From assembly GCF_017874035.1 (NCBI RefSeq), contig NZ_JAGGKV010000003.1, positions 62,001 to 126,000 on the forward strand: a stretch of DNA of 64,000 nt. Reading direction: 5' to 3'. Both the position numbers and the translations under genes were made by a program. Positions 36,353-46,338 of this stretch are shown here, in pieces (the stretch's first letter is position 1; each line of letters starts with the position of its first letter). This stretch comes from Paenibacillus aceris (GTDB taxonomy: Bacteria > Bacillota > Bacilli > Paenibacillales > NBRC-103111). Below the pieces are notes generated by a model that saw only the letters and a program-made list of their open reading frames with translations, did no database searches and had not been told where the DNA came from.

Positions 36353-37471
36353 CTATTCAGAAACCCCAATACTTCCAATGATGACTTTAGGAGTAACATG
36401 TACCGTGGCTTCAGAAAGCGCTTTTCCCCAGTTATCCTCTACCTTCTTCCAGTTTTTATACTGATATGCACGTACATGAATGCCAAACTGAAAGGGATCC
36501 ACTTGATATTTTTGAGCTTTCTTGATTAAAGCCTCACATTCTTTTTTCAACTCTTTTTCAATCGCTTGTTCCAGCTTTTTTTTCTCTTCCTCTAGGTTTA
36601 ACATGAACAAGCGCTCCGTCAAATCGATCCGAACCTTCATCGCAATATCGATGGTAAGGTGATCATCTTTGAAGACCGCATTGAACGTAGGTTTTACTTT
36701 TTTTATGTTGAAACTTACAAAGGAGGTTCTTTCATTCGTATGGAACATTCCAGGAGGTATATGAAACGTTAACGGTATGTTTTCTTTCGTATCTTGCTGC
36801 AATAATAGGAGCAGAGAACTTTCTTGCTGATTCAAGGAGACCGCATAGGTACCGTCTTTATGCAGGAGAGCTGTACCGGTAATGACGAGATCATTTTTCT
36901 CTGGTTTCATTTCAGTTAAAGCCGGCGTCATTCCTTTATCCTTCATTTGTTGATGAAATTTCTGAAGTGTCGTTTGCACGGTAATTCGGCTTTTATAGGA
37001 AGCATCTACCAATTGCTTGATTACGGAGGCGATACGGCCTTTATCGCTCATATTTGTATACATCACATCTTTAACTGCTCCATTGATCATTATGACATTC
37101 GCATTGATCTCATTTCGGGAGTCACGGATAAGAACATCCAAATAGGGATAAGCATTACGCTGCTGGAGCAGTTTGTTCCCTATAAGCAAATTTTGCGATT
37201 TTCCGTATGCAAGGCTGCCGCTTGTCTTACTATCAATCAGCCATTTTGATTGGCGCAACGTATTTGCATTTGTGGATGTGATTTTATATTTGTCCGTGGC
37301 TTCTTCATTGAATACAGGAGTTGACGTGAACACGACAAGCTTATTGTTCTCATCAAAATCCAAGGCTTCAGTGAGAACAAACTGTTGGTTTTCTATATAA
37401 ACGGTACTACCGCACCCTGTAGGAAACAACAAAACTGCCCATGTTATAAAAATATAACCGAATCTATTCAT
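36353..37471 (-). CDS. Spore germinant receptor lipoprotein, GerC type (second copy)
   Basis: This is the Ger(x)C subunit of a nutrient receptor in the inner spore membrane. It has a signal peptide with lipobox (LLFPTGC) and the family's sequence pattern (DVMYTNMSDKG; PFQFGIHVRAYQYKNWKKVEDNWG) over 372 aa, the usual length. It closes the five-gene operon and overlaps the preceding permease gene by one base (37471). It is a clear paralogue of the GerC-type gene at 38565, which points to duplication of a B-C unit. Confidence 0.94.
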   Translation of the reverse strand: MNRFGYIFITWAVLLFPTGCGSTVYIENQQFVLTEALDFDENNKLVVFTSTPVFNEEATDKYKITSTNANTLRQSKWLIDSKTSGSLAYGKSQNLLIGNKLLQQRNAYPYLDVLIRDSRNEINANVIMINGAVKDVMYTNMSDKGRIASVIKQLVDASYKSRITVQTTLQKFHQQMKDKGMTPALTEMKPEKNDLVITGTALLHKDGTYAVSLNQQESSLLLLLQQDTKENIPLTFHIPPGMFHTNERTSFVSFNIKKVKPTFNAVFKDDHLTIDIAMKVRIDLTERLFMLNLEEEKKKLEQAIEKELKKECEALIKKAQKYQVDPFQFGIHVRAYQYKNWKKVEDNWGKALSEATVHVTPKVIIGSIGVSE

Positions 37472-38568
37472 TATCTTACTTCCTTCCTAACGAAATGAAA
37501 AATCCATCCATAGATCCAAAGGAAAATTGGGAACACATAAACGCTATATAAACCTGTTATCCCCACCATTTTGACCATTTTAGTGATTTGAGAATCCGTT
37601 GGGATAAAAAAGAATGACAATAAAATCCATAAGGTTATGACGATTCGTAAAAAATTTCGATGATCCTGCTTGCCTAATATTTGACTTGTTCCGAATGCAG
37701 CCACATAGAGGAAAGGAATAATCGTCATAAAAATGAAAACCAAATACAGGGGCAAACAGATAATTTCCAACCGCTCCAAAAAAGGCAAGTGGATTAGCTT
37801 TAATAAGTTGAGCGTGGGATAAACGTAATCCTTGATCTCGGTTCTAGAGAATATAACAAAGCAGACGATTGTAGTCGTTAAATAGATCATCATTGATATT
37901 GAATTTGCAAAAACAATTCCCTTGAACGCTGATTTCTTGTCCTTTAGAAAAGGATAAAAGAAGAAAGCCATTTCAAATCCGGTAAAAGAATATACGGTAG
38001 TTTTTACGGATGATAAAATGGGATATATCCCCTCTTTTCCAATCGGTATAAGGTTCATCCATTGCGCATCCTTTAACGTTAGGATCAACAAGAAAGGCAT
38101 CCACATCGTGACAATAAGAACGAGTTCGGCAAACTGTCCGATCCCCTTTACTCCCTGCTTGGTAATCATATAGATCGGAATGGCAAACAAGGTCATTAAC
38201 ATGTAGTTCGGTGTTCCCTGAATGATCCAAATTTTTATGATATGAATCGCTGAAAGCATGGTTGTACTTGCTGCACATGTGTAGAGCAGAATCCATACTG
38301 CTGCTAAAGCGTTACCCACCCACTTTCCAAAGTATTTAACTAATACTTCGAATAACGTATACTCGGGATTTTTTTCCATAATTCGTATGATGACTAAGCT
38401 CAGCAGCATTGCCAAAATCCAGCCCAATATAATGGATATCCATCCATCTGTCCCGGCCGATTTGGCTAATTCGCGAGGAAGGGATAAAATTCCGATCCCG
38501 ACTTGGTTTTGAACTATGATCAGGATGAATTGTTTTAAGGAAATTTGATTCATCGAGTACTTGTTCAT
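37471..38568 (-). CDS. Spore germinant receptor permease-like subunit, GerB type (second copy)
   Basis: This 365-aa membrane subunit belongs to the APC-like spore permease family and usually determines germinant recognition. About ten hydrophobic segments are visible, starting with QFILIIVQNQVGIGILSLPRELAKSAGTDGW, the family's N-terminal signature. Its start overlaps the upstream GerC-type stop by four bases (ATGA, 38565-38568). It is related to but distinct from the first GerB copy at 39680, so the operon could form two receptors with different B and C subunits. Confidence 0.94.
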   Translation of the reverse strand: MNKYSMNQISLKQFILIIVQNQVGIGILSLPRELAKSAGTDGWISIILGWILAMLLSLVIIRIMEKNPEYTLFEVLVKYFGKWVGNALAAVWILLYTCAASTTMLSAIHIIKIWIIQGTPNYMLMTLFAIPIYMITKQGVKGIGQFAELVLIVTMWMPFLLILTLKDAQWMNLIPIGKEGIYPILSSVKTTVYSFTGFEMAFFFYPFLKDKKSAFKGIVFANSISMMIYLTTTIVCFVIFSRTEIKDYVYPTLNLLKLIHLPFLERLEIICLPLYLVFIFMTIIPFLYVAAFGTSQILGKQDHRNFLRIVITLWILLSFFFIPTDSQITKMVKMVGITGLYSVYVFPIFLWIYGWIFHFVRKEVR

Positions 38569-39683
38569 TCGGCAACTCCAATATTTCTAATGACAACTGT
38601 AGGAGAATAATTTACGGTTGCTTCAGAGAAAGTTTTTACCCAGTGCTCCTCTACCTTCATCCAGTTTTTGTAGTCGTATGCCGACACATAAATCCCGAAA
38701 CCAAAGGGATCGACTTGGTGCAACTGAGCTTTCTTAATTAAAGCCTCACATTGTTTTTTCAGCTCTTGTTCAATGGCTTGTGCCAATGTTTTACCTTTCT
38801 TCTTCATGTCAAAGGTAAACATACGCTCCGATAATTCGATCACAACCTTCATCTGGATATCGATCGTTAGATGGCTTTCATCAAATATTGGCTTGAAGTC
38901 AACATTTATTTTTCTAATATTGAAACTCGCATAGGACATTTCTTCATCCGTAAGAGATATCTCACGAGGAATGTGTACAGTCAACGGTATGGGTTTCTTC
39001 GTATTGCGCTGCAACAAGAACAAGAGTGAACTTTCTTGATGATTCAAAGAAGCAGCGTAGGTACCATCTTTATGTAAAAGCGCGGTCCCTGAAATAACAA
39101 GTTCATTCTTCTCTGTTTTCATTTCTGGTAAGCTTGGCGTTATTCGACTATCCTTCATCTGTTGATGGAATTGTTGCAGTGTAGTGATCACGGAAATTCT
39201 GCTTTGATAAGTGCTTTCAAGTAATTGTTTGATTACACCGCCCAATGAGCCTTTATCGCTCATATTCGTATACATCACATCTTTCACACTTCCATCAACC
39301 ACAATCATATTTGCATTCGTTTCATTTTTAGGATCGCGGTAGAAGGCATCCAAATAGGGTAATACATTGGTCTGCATCAGTAAATTTTTTCCAATCATAA
39401 AACTTTGCAATTTTCCAGATACAATATTACCGTTTATTTTTTGCCCCACTTTTATTCTAGTTTCACGCAATGTATCTGCAGTTGCAGCTGTGACTTTATA
39501 TTTATCCTTAGCTTCTTTACTGAAGACCGTAGATGCCGTGTAATTGACCAACTTCTTTTCCTCGTCAAAATCTATGCCCCCAGCAATCACAAATCGTTGT
39601 GTCTCTATATAAACTTGCTTACCGCACCCGGTGATGACCAATAATGCTGCCCAAGTGATAACAATGCCGCGCCATTTCTTCAT
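38565..39683 (-). CDS. Spore germinant receptor lipoprotein, GerC type (first copy)
   Basis: This Ger(x)C subunit has a lipobox in AALLVITGC and the family pattern (DVMYTNMSDKGSLGG; PFGFGIYVSAYDYKNWMKVEEHW) over 372 aa. It overlaps its neighbours by four bases on each side, so translation of the whole operon is coupled. The protein anchors on the outer face of the inner spore membrane and acts with the A and B subunits. Confidence 0.95.
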   Translation of the reverse strand: MKKWRGIVITWAALLVITGCGKQVYIETQRFVIAGGIDFDEEKKLVNYTASTVFSKEAKDKYKVTAATADTLRETRIKVGQKINGNIVSGKLQSFMIGKNLLMQTNVLPYLDAFYRDPKNETNANMIVVDGSVKDVMYTNMSDKGSLGGVIKQLLESTYQSRISVITTLQQFHQQMKDSRITPSLPEMKTEKNELVISGTALLHKDGTYAASLNHQESSLLFLLQRNTKKPIPLTVHIPREISLTDEEMSYASFNIRKINVDFKPIFDESHLTIDIQMKVVIELSERMFTFDMKKKGKTLAQAIEQELKKQCEALIKKAQLHQVDPFGFGIYVSAYDYKNWMKVEEHWVKTFSEATVNYSPTVVIRNIGVAE

Positions 39684-40780
39684 TGAACTTGTCCCTTTCT
39701 AACTAGTTGAAACAGCCATCCGTAAATCCACAAGCATACAGGGAACACATAGGCGAAATATGTACCTAACTGCCCCCACAATATGCCCAATCGAGCTACT
39801 TGGGAAGAAGATGGGGAGAAGAAGAATGAAATTAGGATCAACAGCCCTATGAATATCCGCAAAACAGTTCGATGATCCTGCTTGCCGCATAATTGACTTA
39901 TGCCCAGCACAGTTGTATAGAGGTAGGGAATGACCGTTATGAAGAGGATAAGCAGATAGAAAGAAAGAAAAGTGATCTCCAACCGTTCTAAGAACGGCAA
40001 TCGGATGACCTTCAACAAGTTGAGCGTAGGGTAAGCATAATCTTTGATCTCATCCGGAGAAAACTTGATATAACAGATGACTGTAACGAATACAAAAATA
40101 ATCATGCTTAACGAGTTTGCAATCACAATTCCTTTCGAAGCGGATTTTTTGTCCTTGAGAAACGGGTACAGAATGAAAGCCAATTCAAACCCAAGGAAAG
40201 AAAAGATGGTCGATTTTACGGTAGACAAAATAGGAAGCAAGCCTTCTTTAGCGATTGGAAGAAGGAAAAGCCAGTGGAAATCCTTGAGTGTAAAGAACAA
40301 AAAGAAAGGCATCCATATTGAGACTAGAAATATTAACTCTGCGGAGACTCCGATGATCCTAACACCTTGCTTCGTGACCATATAGATGGGAACTAGAAAC
40401 AAGATCATCAAGATAAAGTCCCACATATCAGGTATGATCCACAGCTTAATGATAAAGATCGTTGAAAACATGGCCACGCTTGCTGCAAAAGCCGTATACA
40501 TAATCCAAAGAACAGAAAGGCCTCTCCCCATCCATTTCCCAAAGTTAGCAGATAAAATCTCGATTAACGTATATCCAGGGTTTTTATCCATAATTCGAAT
40601 GACAAATAAGCTTGCCAATATACACAAGAGCCAACCCAATAGGATGGAAAGCCAACCATCGGTACCGGCAGATTTAGCTAAATCGCTGGGAAGGGATAAG
40701 ACACCGATTCCAATTTGCGTTTCAGATATAATGAAGATGTACTGTACCAAAGAAATTTGATTAAACGAATATTTTTTCAT
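39680..40780 (-). CDS. Spore germinant receptor permease-like subunit, GerB type (first copy)
   Basis: This 366-aa polytopic APC-like spore permease starts with the signature QYIFIISETQIGIGVLSLPSDLAKSAGTDGW. It overlaps the GerA-type gene upstream (40777-40780) and the GerC-type gene downstream (39680-39683) by four bases each. It binds the germinant with the other subunits; which amino acid or sugar triggers it cannot be told. Confidence 0.95.
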   Translation of the reverse strand: MKKYSFNQISLVQYIFIISETQIGIGVLSLPSDLAKSAGTDGWLSILLGWLLCILASLFVIRIMDKNPGYTLIEILSANFGKWMGRGLSVLWIMYTAFAASVAMFSTIFIIKLWIIPDMWDFILMILFLVPIYMVTKQGVRIIGVSAELIFLVSIWMPFFLFFTLKDFHWLFLLPIAKEGLLPILSTVKSTIFSFLGFELAFILYPFLKDKKSASKGIVIANSLSMIIFVFVTVICYIKFSPDEIKDYAYPTLNLLKVIRLPFLERLEITFLSFYLLILFITVIPYLYTTVLGISQLCGKQDHRTVLRIFIGLLILISFFFSPSSSQVARLGILWGQLGTYFAYVFPVCLWIYGWLFQLVRKGQVQ

Positions 40781-42312
40781 GGTTGATCTTCACCTTCTCT
40801 GTTTGCTCCTTGTCTGATAAGTTGAGTGGGATCGGCCGAGAGAGGTCGTTTTTTCATTTTCCACATCGGGACTCTGATCCAAACATCTTTCCAATCAGAC
40901 AATCGGATGGGAGCAATGGGGCTTCCGTAGGATAAGCCGAACGACTCCATTGAAATCAGGTGAGCCCCGATAATCATGAGCCCAATCACAATGCCCACCA
41001 TACCGAACAACGCGGCCATGAGCATCATTGGAAAACGGAGTAATCGCAGCGAGGAGGACATGTCGAAATCAGGGATAATAAAGGAGGAAATCGCTGTGAT
41101 CGCAACGATAATCACCATAATATTACTTACAATCCCCGCTTGCACCGCCGCCTGACCAATGACAATCCCCCCTACGACACCAATCGTTTGTCCAATCGGA
41201 CCCGGAAGACGTAAACCTGCTTCCCGAAGCATCTCTAGGGATATTTCCATTAGCAATGCCTCTATAATCGGAGGAAAAGGTACTCTCGCTCTGGATTCCC
41301 CAATCGATACCAACAAATCCAAAGGTAGTACTTCATAATGAAACGACACAATGGCGATATAAATAGCCGTTAAAGACATTGTCGTAATTAAGGCGATATA
41401 GCGCAATAAACGTAAAAAAGAGGCAATGATCCAGCGATTGCTGTAATCATCGACACTTTGGAAGAATGCCGAAAACGTTACAGGGGCAATAATCACACTA
41501 GGTGAATGATCTACAACGATGGCTATCCTCCCTTGCAAAATGTGGGCCGCAGCAGAATCCGGTCGTTCCGTCATCATTAATTGTGGAAAGAGGCTTATCG
41601 GATGATCTTCAATAAACTCCGCTAATTCTCCCGTATTCAAAATGGCATCCACATGAATTTGAAGAAGCCGGTCCTCCATTTCTTTCACGAAATCAGGTTG
41701 CACAATATCTTCAAGATACATCACTGAAACTTTCGTATTACCGCGAGATCCGATGGAATATTCTTTAATTTTCAGTTCGCGATTAGGAAGATATCGTCTG
41801 ATGAGGGCAATGTTCTGCCCGGATGTTTCTACAAATCCTTGATGTGCCCCCTTTAACGTCGATTCGATTTGGGGCTCTTTAATCGATCTTTGGGGCCAGC
41901 CTTGCGTATGTAAAGCTAACGAGCGTGTCTGTCCATCTATAAACAGAATGCTCTTGCCTTGGAAAATGGAGGACTCAACATCGGACCACAAGGTTAAAAT
42001 TTCTGTTTTCGCAATCGTTAGTGAAGAATTCCAAATATCGTTAACTGTCTCGATTTCATAGATAAGCGGGTTTAAAATGTTATTATTAATCGCTGATTTA
42101 TCAATGAGCCCCTCCAAATAAACAAGCAGTGCACGATCCCCTGTTCTTAATTGAAACTGACGAGTAACCAGATCCGGAGCGTAAGTAAAAACGGTTTGAA
42201 TTGTAACTAAGTTAAGTTCAAGAACTCCTGAAATCGGTTGCTGAAGATGATCAGATGATTTCGTTTTTGGAACTGATCTCCATCCATTCAACCATCTCCG
42301 GATTGTTCCCAT
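40777..42312 (-). CDS. Spore germinant receptor subunit, GerA type
   Basis: This 511-aa A subunit has a soluble N-terminal domain (DLVTRQFQLRTGDRALLVYLEGLIDKSAINNNIL), then membrane helices from about residue 300 (LRYIALITTMSLTAIYIAIVSFHYEVLPLDLL) with the conserved RARVPFPPIIEALLMEISLEMLREAGLRLPGPIGQTIGVVGG region. It opens the operon A-B-C-B-C. The start follows a GGAGGTGC site. ger operons are normally transcribed in the forespore by sigma-G; I could not pick a convincing sigma-G promoter by eye in 42313-42400. Confidence 0.96.
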   Translation of the reverse strand: MGTIRRWLNGWRSVPKTKSSDHLQQPISGVLELNLVTIQTVFTYAPDLVTRQFQLRTGDRALLVYLEGLIDKSAINNNILNPLIYEIETVNDIWNSSLTIAKTEILTLWSDVESSIFQGKSILFIDGQTRSLALHTQGWPQRSIKEPQIESTLKGAHQGFVETSGQNIALIRRYLPNRELKIKEYSIGSRGNTKVSVMYLEDIVQPDFVKEMEDRLLQIHVDAILNTGELAEFIEDHPISLFPQLMMTERPDSAAAHILQGRIAIVVDHSPSVIIAPVTFSAFFQSVDDYSNRWIIASFLRLLRYIALITTMSLTAIYIAIVSFHYEVLPLDLLVSIGESRARVPFPPIIEALLMEISLEMLREAGLRLPGPIGQTIGVVGGIVIGQAAVQAGIVSNIMVIIVAITAISSFIIPDFDMSSSLRLLRFPMMLMAALFGMVGIVIGLMIIGAHLISMESFGLSYGSPIAPIRLSDWKDVWIRVPMWKMKKRPLSADPTQLIRQGANREGEDQP

Positions 42313-42542
42313 CCTTGCACCTCCATTCCTTTAGCATGTAATTAAACGTTTCCCATATATAGGTAAAATTATTCGGAAATCAATGGCAATCAAACAAATA
42401 CAAGAAGCCATCAGGATGTATCATCCAAATGGCTGACAAATAATTAATATCAAAAAGGAGAAGTCGTGCATATCTTTCTCATTAAATCTTAAGGATTGTA
42501 TTTTAATATAATAATATGTTTTTAAAAGAGAGGTGATATTGT

Positions 42543-43655
42543 ATGAATGGTTATCAAGACTATGTCTTAGCTCAACCAATGAAGCCACAGCAAAAGCCGC
42601 GTCGCAAGAAAAAATTAAGATTTTTCGCTGCAGTTATATTGTTCTTATTTATATCAACTTTTATTTTTATCGTTTGGTTCTATTTTACTGTTTCTGGGAC
42701 CAATTGGCGTTATATGCTGGCTGATACGTTGATTACATCTCAACATCGTGACTATGCGAAGTTTTTGATTGGGCAAAGTGAACTGGACCTGCGGACAGAA
42801 AATTACGCAAAGCAATTTGATGATATGGGAATGATTCACGATAATCATGAGATTTCAATGAATTCCAAGAAAAATAATGATGTTACGATAGAACCGGTTA
42901 ATGGGAAGAAATTCAAAGGATATCTGATGTTTGTTCGCAATCCTCAGATGATTCGAGTTGTAACTACGAGCATGAAAGGGCAAGGAGAACAAATTCTAAG
43001 CATGGTCAAAAGAACAGGGGCAATTGCGGGTGTTAATGGTGGGGCTTTTGACGATCCGAACTACGATGGGAATGGCTTCAGACCCAGCGGGGTTGTAATG
43101 TCAGGAGGAAAACTTCTTTATTCTGATGGAGGTATGGAGGATCCTGTTAATGTTGTTGGTCTTGATCGTAAGGGTATCATGGTAGCAGGACGATATAAAC
43201 CGTCCGAATTGTTGAAAATGGGTGTAAGAGATGCTGTCTCTTTTCAGCCCAAGTTTATCGTAAATGGGAAAGGTCTAGTCAAAAACGAGGCGGATGGTTG
43301 GGGGATTGCGCCCCGAACTTGCATGGCTCAAACAAAAGATGGCACAATTATCTTTTTAGTGATTGACGGAAGACAGCCCGGCTACTCTATTGGTGCAACT
43401 TTATACGATGCACAACAATTGTTGTTGGAGCACGGGGCTATTACTGCAGCGAACCTGGATGGTGGTTCTTCTTCTGTATTAATTAAAGATAATCAAGTTG
43501 TGAATAGACCATCCAGCAGTTATGGAATGCGTTACCTACCAACTGCTTTCTTGGTTTTTGACCACCCAGATAAGGTTGCGGTGTCCAATATGTGGAGTGA
43601 TGTAGACATGAAGCATTTTAATTCTGCTTATAAACCCTTTTCTGCCAAACAATAA
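42543..43655 (+). CDS. Membrane-anchored phosphodiester glycosidase (NAGPA) domain protein
   Basis: It has a short basic N-terminus and one membrane segment at about residues 28-50 (FFAAVILFLFISTFIFIVWFYF), then an extracytoplasmic NAGPA-type domain (GVNGGAFDDPNYDGNGFRPSGVVMSGGKL; ANLDGGSSSVLI). The domain occurs in enzymes acting on sugar-phosphodiesters, such as those in wall polymers or exopolysaccharide, and in several spore or envelope proteins. The start ATG has GAGAGGTGA upstream. The next gene, 86 bp on, is FtsW/RodA-like, so a role in envelope or exopolysaccharide metabolism is plausible. The exact substrate is unknown. Confidence 0.88.
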   Translation: MNGYQDYVLAQPMKPQQKPRRKKKLRFFAAVILFLFISTFIFIVWFYFTVSGTNWRYMLADTLITSQHRDYAKFLIGQSELDLRTENYAKQFDDMGMIHDNHEISMNSKKNNDVTIEPVNGKKFKGYLMFVRNPQMIRVVTTSMKGQGEQILSMVKRTGAIAGVNGGAFDDPNYDGNGFRPSGVVMSGGKLLYSDGGMEDPVNVVGLDRKGIMVAGRYKPSELLKMGVRDAVSFQPKFIVNGKGLVKNEADGWGIAPRTCMAQTKDGTIIFLVIDGRQPGYSIGATLYDAQQLLLEHGAITAANLDGGSSSVLIKDNQVVNRPSSSYGMRYLPTAFLVFDHPDKVAVSNMWSDVDMKHFNSAYKPFSAKQ

Positions 43656-43741
43656 AATATGTACTTGAGATTATCATTACTTGGAATGCGAAGATTTGGG
43701 TTTGAGTATTTAAATTATCTCCAGAGAAGGAAGAACTATGT

Positions 43742-44899
43742 GTGATAAATGATTTGGTGCTAAAAGCGAAAAAACTGGATATGATGATTATCGCTTTACT
43801 ATTATGTTTTATGGTTGCTAGCACTATCGTGATCTACAGTGCCACTACTAATACGAGATTTGCTGGGTTACATGTGAATAATTTGGTTATGTTCGCTGTT
43901 ATGTTTGTGCCAATGTTGCTCTTGAGCATGCTAGATTATCGGGGGATTGTACGTCATTTATCGGTATACCTATATATATTCGGCATTCTGCTTTTAATCT
44001 TTGTTATGTTTAAAGGCATGAACATTAATGGATCGCAGCGATGGATCAATCTTCACTTTATGCAGTTTCAGCCTTCGGAACTAACAAAGGTCTTCGTCAT
44101 CCTGTTGTTAGCCAAAATGTTGGAAAAACGTAAAGGGGAATATCTCCGATTCGTTCAAGACATCATTCCGATGATGGGTGTTGTGGGAATTCCTTTTCTG
44201 CTCATCATGAAACAACCCGATCTGGGAACAGCTATCGTTATTCTATGTATATTTCTAGGAATGCTATGGATAGGGAAAATTCGATTCAAACATGGACTCG
44301 TAGGGCTATGTATAATTATTGGGATTATTGGCAGTATCATTGCCCTATATTTTGTTGATCCCCCCATTTTCAATAAAATTGTAAAGCCGTATCAACTTCA
44401 TAGAATTCAAACTTTTTTAGATCCAACTAGTAATCCCGATCAAAGTTATCAGGTTGTGAATTCCATGAAGGCAGTGGGTTCAGGGGAATTATTGGGAGAA
44501 GGGTACCTTCATGGTATTATGATACACAACGGATATATTCCATATGACTATGCGGATTCAATTTTTGTTGTTATTGGTGAGGAATTTGGTTTTGTTGGAT
44601 CTGCCGTACTTTTGCTGCTTTACTTTTTTTTAATTTATCGAATGATTCGAATCGCTATGGAATGTGAAGATTTAACGGGTTCATATGTGATAATAGGTGT
44701 GACATCCATGTTTACTTTGCAAATTTTTGAGAATATAGCCATGCATACAGGACTAATGCCACTTACTGGAATTGCACTTCCATTTGTTAGCTATGGAGGA
44801 AGTTCTCTTCTGACGAATATGGTATCTATGGGGTTGGTTCTTAGCGTAATGGTTCACCAAACGAAATCTTTTCATTTTGGCGAAGAACAGAATTTTTAA
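43742..44899 (+). CDS. FtsW/RodA/SpoVE-family peptidoglycan polymerase (SEDS)
   Basis: This 385-aa polytopic membrane protein has the SEDS signatures: NGSQRWINLHFMQFQPSELTKVFVILLLAKML in the middle and GLMPLTGIALPFVSYGGSSLL near the C-terminus. About ten membrane segments are visible. SEDS proteins polymerise lipid II into glycan strands together with a class B PBP. It starts at GTG (43742) with GAGAAGGAAG upstream. No PBP gene or division cluster is adjacent, so this is probably an accessory SEDS protein rather than the main FtsW or RodA. Confidence 0.93.
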   Translation: MINDLVLKAKKLDMMIIALLLCFMVASTIVIYSATTNTRFAGLHVNNLVMFAVMFVPMLLLSMLDYRGIVRHLSVYLYIFGILLLIFVMFKGMNINGSQRWINLHFMQFQPSELTKVFVILLLAKMLEKRKGEYLRFVQDIIPMMGVVGIPFLLIMKQPDLGTAIVILCIFLGMLWIGKIRFKHGLVGLCIIIGIIGSIIALYFVDPPIFNKIVKPYQLHRIQTFLDPTSNPDQSYQVVNSMKAVGSGELLGEGYLHGIMIHNGYIPYDYADSIFVVIGEEFGFVGSAVLLLLYFFLIYRMIRIAMECEDLTGSYVIIGVTSMFTLQIFENIAMHTGLMPLTGIALPFVSYGGSSLLTNMVSMGLVLSVMVHQTKSFHFGEEQNF

Positions 44900-44998
44900 T
44901 CTGAAGAGTAAACTAATTATTGTCTTTGTTCCAAAGAGTTTTTCTATAACTTATTAAAGGCAGAAAATAGCTTATAAATAAGATATATAAAGAAAATC

Positions 44999-45053
44999 AA
45001 AAAGTCTGCCCAATCTCCCGTGGCTACGCTTCGGAGATCAGGCAGACTTTTTT
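44999..45053. terminator. Bidirectional terminator between the SEDS gene and the truncated regulator
   Basis: AAAAAGTCTGCC...ATCTCC pairs with GGAGAT...GGCAGACTTTTTT around a 14-base loop. A- and T-runs on both sides let it serve both convergent transcripts. Confidence 0.9.
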
Positions 45054-45114
45054 AGTTATCTGACGAGTAACCAGATCCAATTTGGATGTCTCTTCCAAAT
45101 GGCCGTCAAATTCT

Positions 45115-46338
45115 TTAATCAAGACTTTCCTTATAAACCTTCGGACTTACACCGGTGACCCTCTTAAATACCCGACTGAAGTGCTCGGGGTTCGTATACC
45201 CGATCTTTTCAGACAGATCAATGATTTTATATCCCATTTTTAACAACCGTTTGGACTCTTCGATGCGCAATTTCGTTACATATTGTATGAAACTCTCGCC
45301 GACGTTCTGCATAAATAGCCTGCTAAAATAATTTTCTGTTACCCCAACCCACTGGCTAACCATACCTAGACTCAATTCCTCGCAATAATGCTGATGTATG
45401 AATTCTTTCGCCTTCTCAACGATATTATGAGACGAATTGACTTTTGGGCTAAGCTCATGAATAAAACGATAAATATCCGAACAAACCTGCTTGATCCATT
45501 GCAATGTATCCTCAAGAGTATGAAAGTCCTTCAACTGTTCGAAGGGATTACTGCGGTCAAACACGCCCCCCCATCGAACTTCCTGGGTATATAGCAAGGA
45601 GCTAAGCTCCCATAGGAAATCAGTGAGCAGCAGCCTAGTCTCGTGAACTTCAAATCTTCCATTTTCTTTCAATAGCTTCACACATAGGTCAAATTTAAGC
45701 TCCCATAGTATTTCATTCTTCAGTTGAAGCAATCGTACGATCTCAGCACTTTTGACTTTTAAGGTCATTCGCAGATCAGCGCTAGTTTCCATGCATGTTT
45801 TCATTGCACTCTCTGGATAAAAGAACCTGCCATACCCTTCAAAAAAGGACAAAGCAACTAGGCTTCGCGCCTGATTCAGTAATCTTTGCCAGTGCTTCCT
45901 GCCATCCAGTATCTCGCTGATTCCCATGGCTACACGAACATTCATATATTGCTCAAGTCTTGTCTTGATCATAGAGAGAGTAGTGTGAATAAGTTCACGA
46001 ATCGCCGTTTCACTTCTGATCTGATGAACCGTTAAGAGGATAAATATTTCGTTCGCGTCCTCACAATAAACGAAATGTTTGAATAATGCCGAGTTCATCT
46101 CTGTTTTTATCGTCTGCTTCATCAGCTTCTTCGAAATCATCTTCGTTGAGCTTGAAATCGACACCGCAACAGCCACTTGATTGCTTTCCCCCAGCCAATT
46201 GCACACTTCATCAACGATTCGGTAATACTCCATCCCATTCGATTGGATATCTTCGGTAAAAAGCCCGGCAATCAAATCATCTGGATCTGCGTTTACTTTT
46301 AGGATGATTGGAATTGGCTGCTTCATCGAATCTATCAT
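45115..46338 (-). pseudogene. Truncated third copy of the AraC-type response regulator (receiver domain lost)
   Basis: The 407-codon frame matches the regulators at 16054 and 21107 from their middle to the HTH (VTENYFSRLFMQNVGESF, IGYTNPEHFSRVFKRVTG). Only a scrap of the receiver remains (DSMKQPIPIIL), and this is joined directly to VNADPDDLIAGLF. So the first 80 or so residues and the end of the receiver, plus the linker, have been deleted in two steps. It starts on top of the Gfo/Idh stop codon (46335-46338, ATGA). It could still be translated through coupling and bind DNA without phosphorylation control, but decay is the simpler reading. Confidence 0.75.

Noticed and set aside
42313-42542. 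Sigma-G promoter for the ger operon
   Set aside because: A CGAATA hexamer is present on minus but no CATNNTA-type box lies at a proper distance, so I do not claim one.
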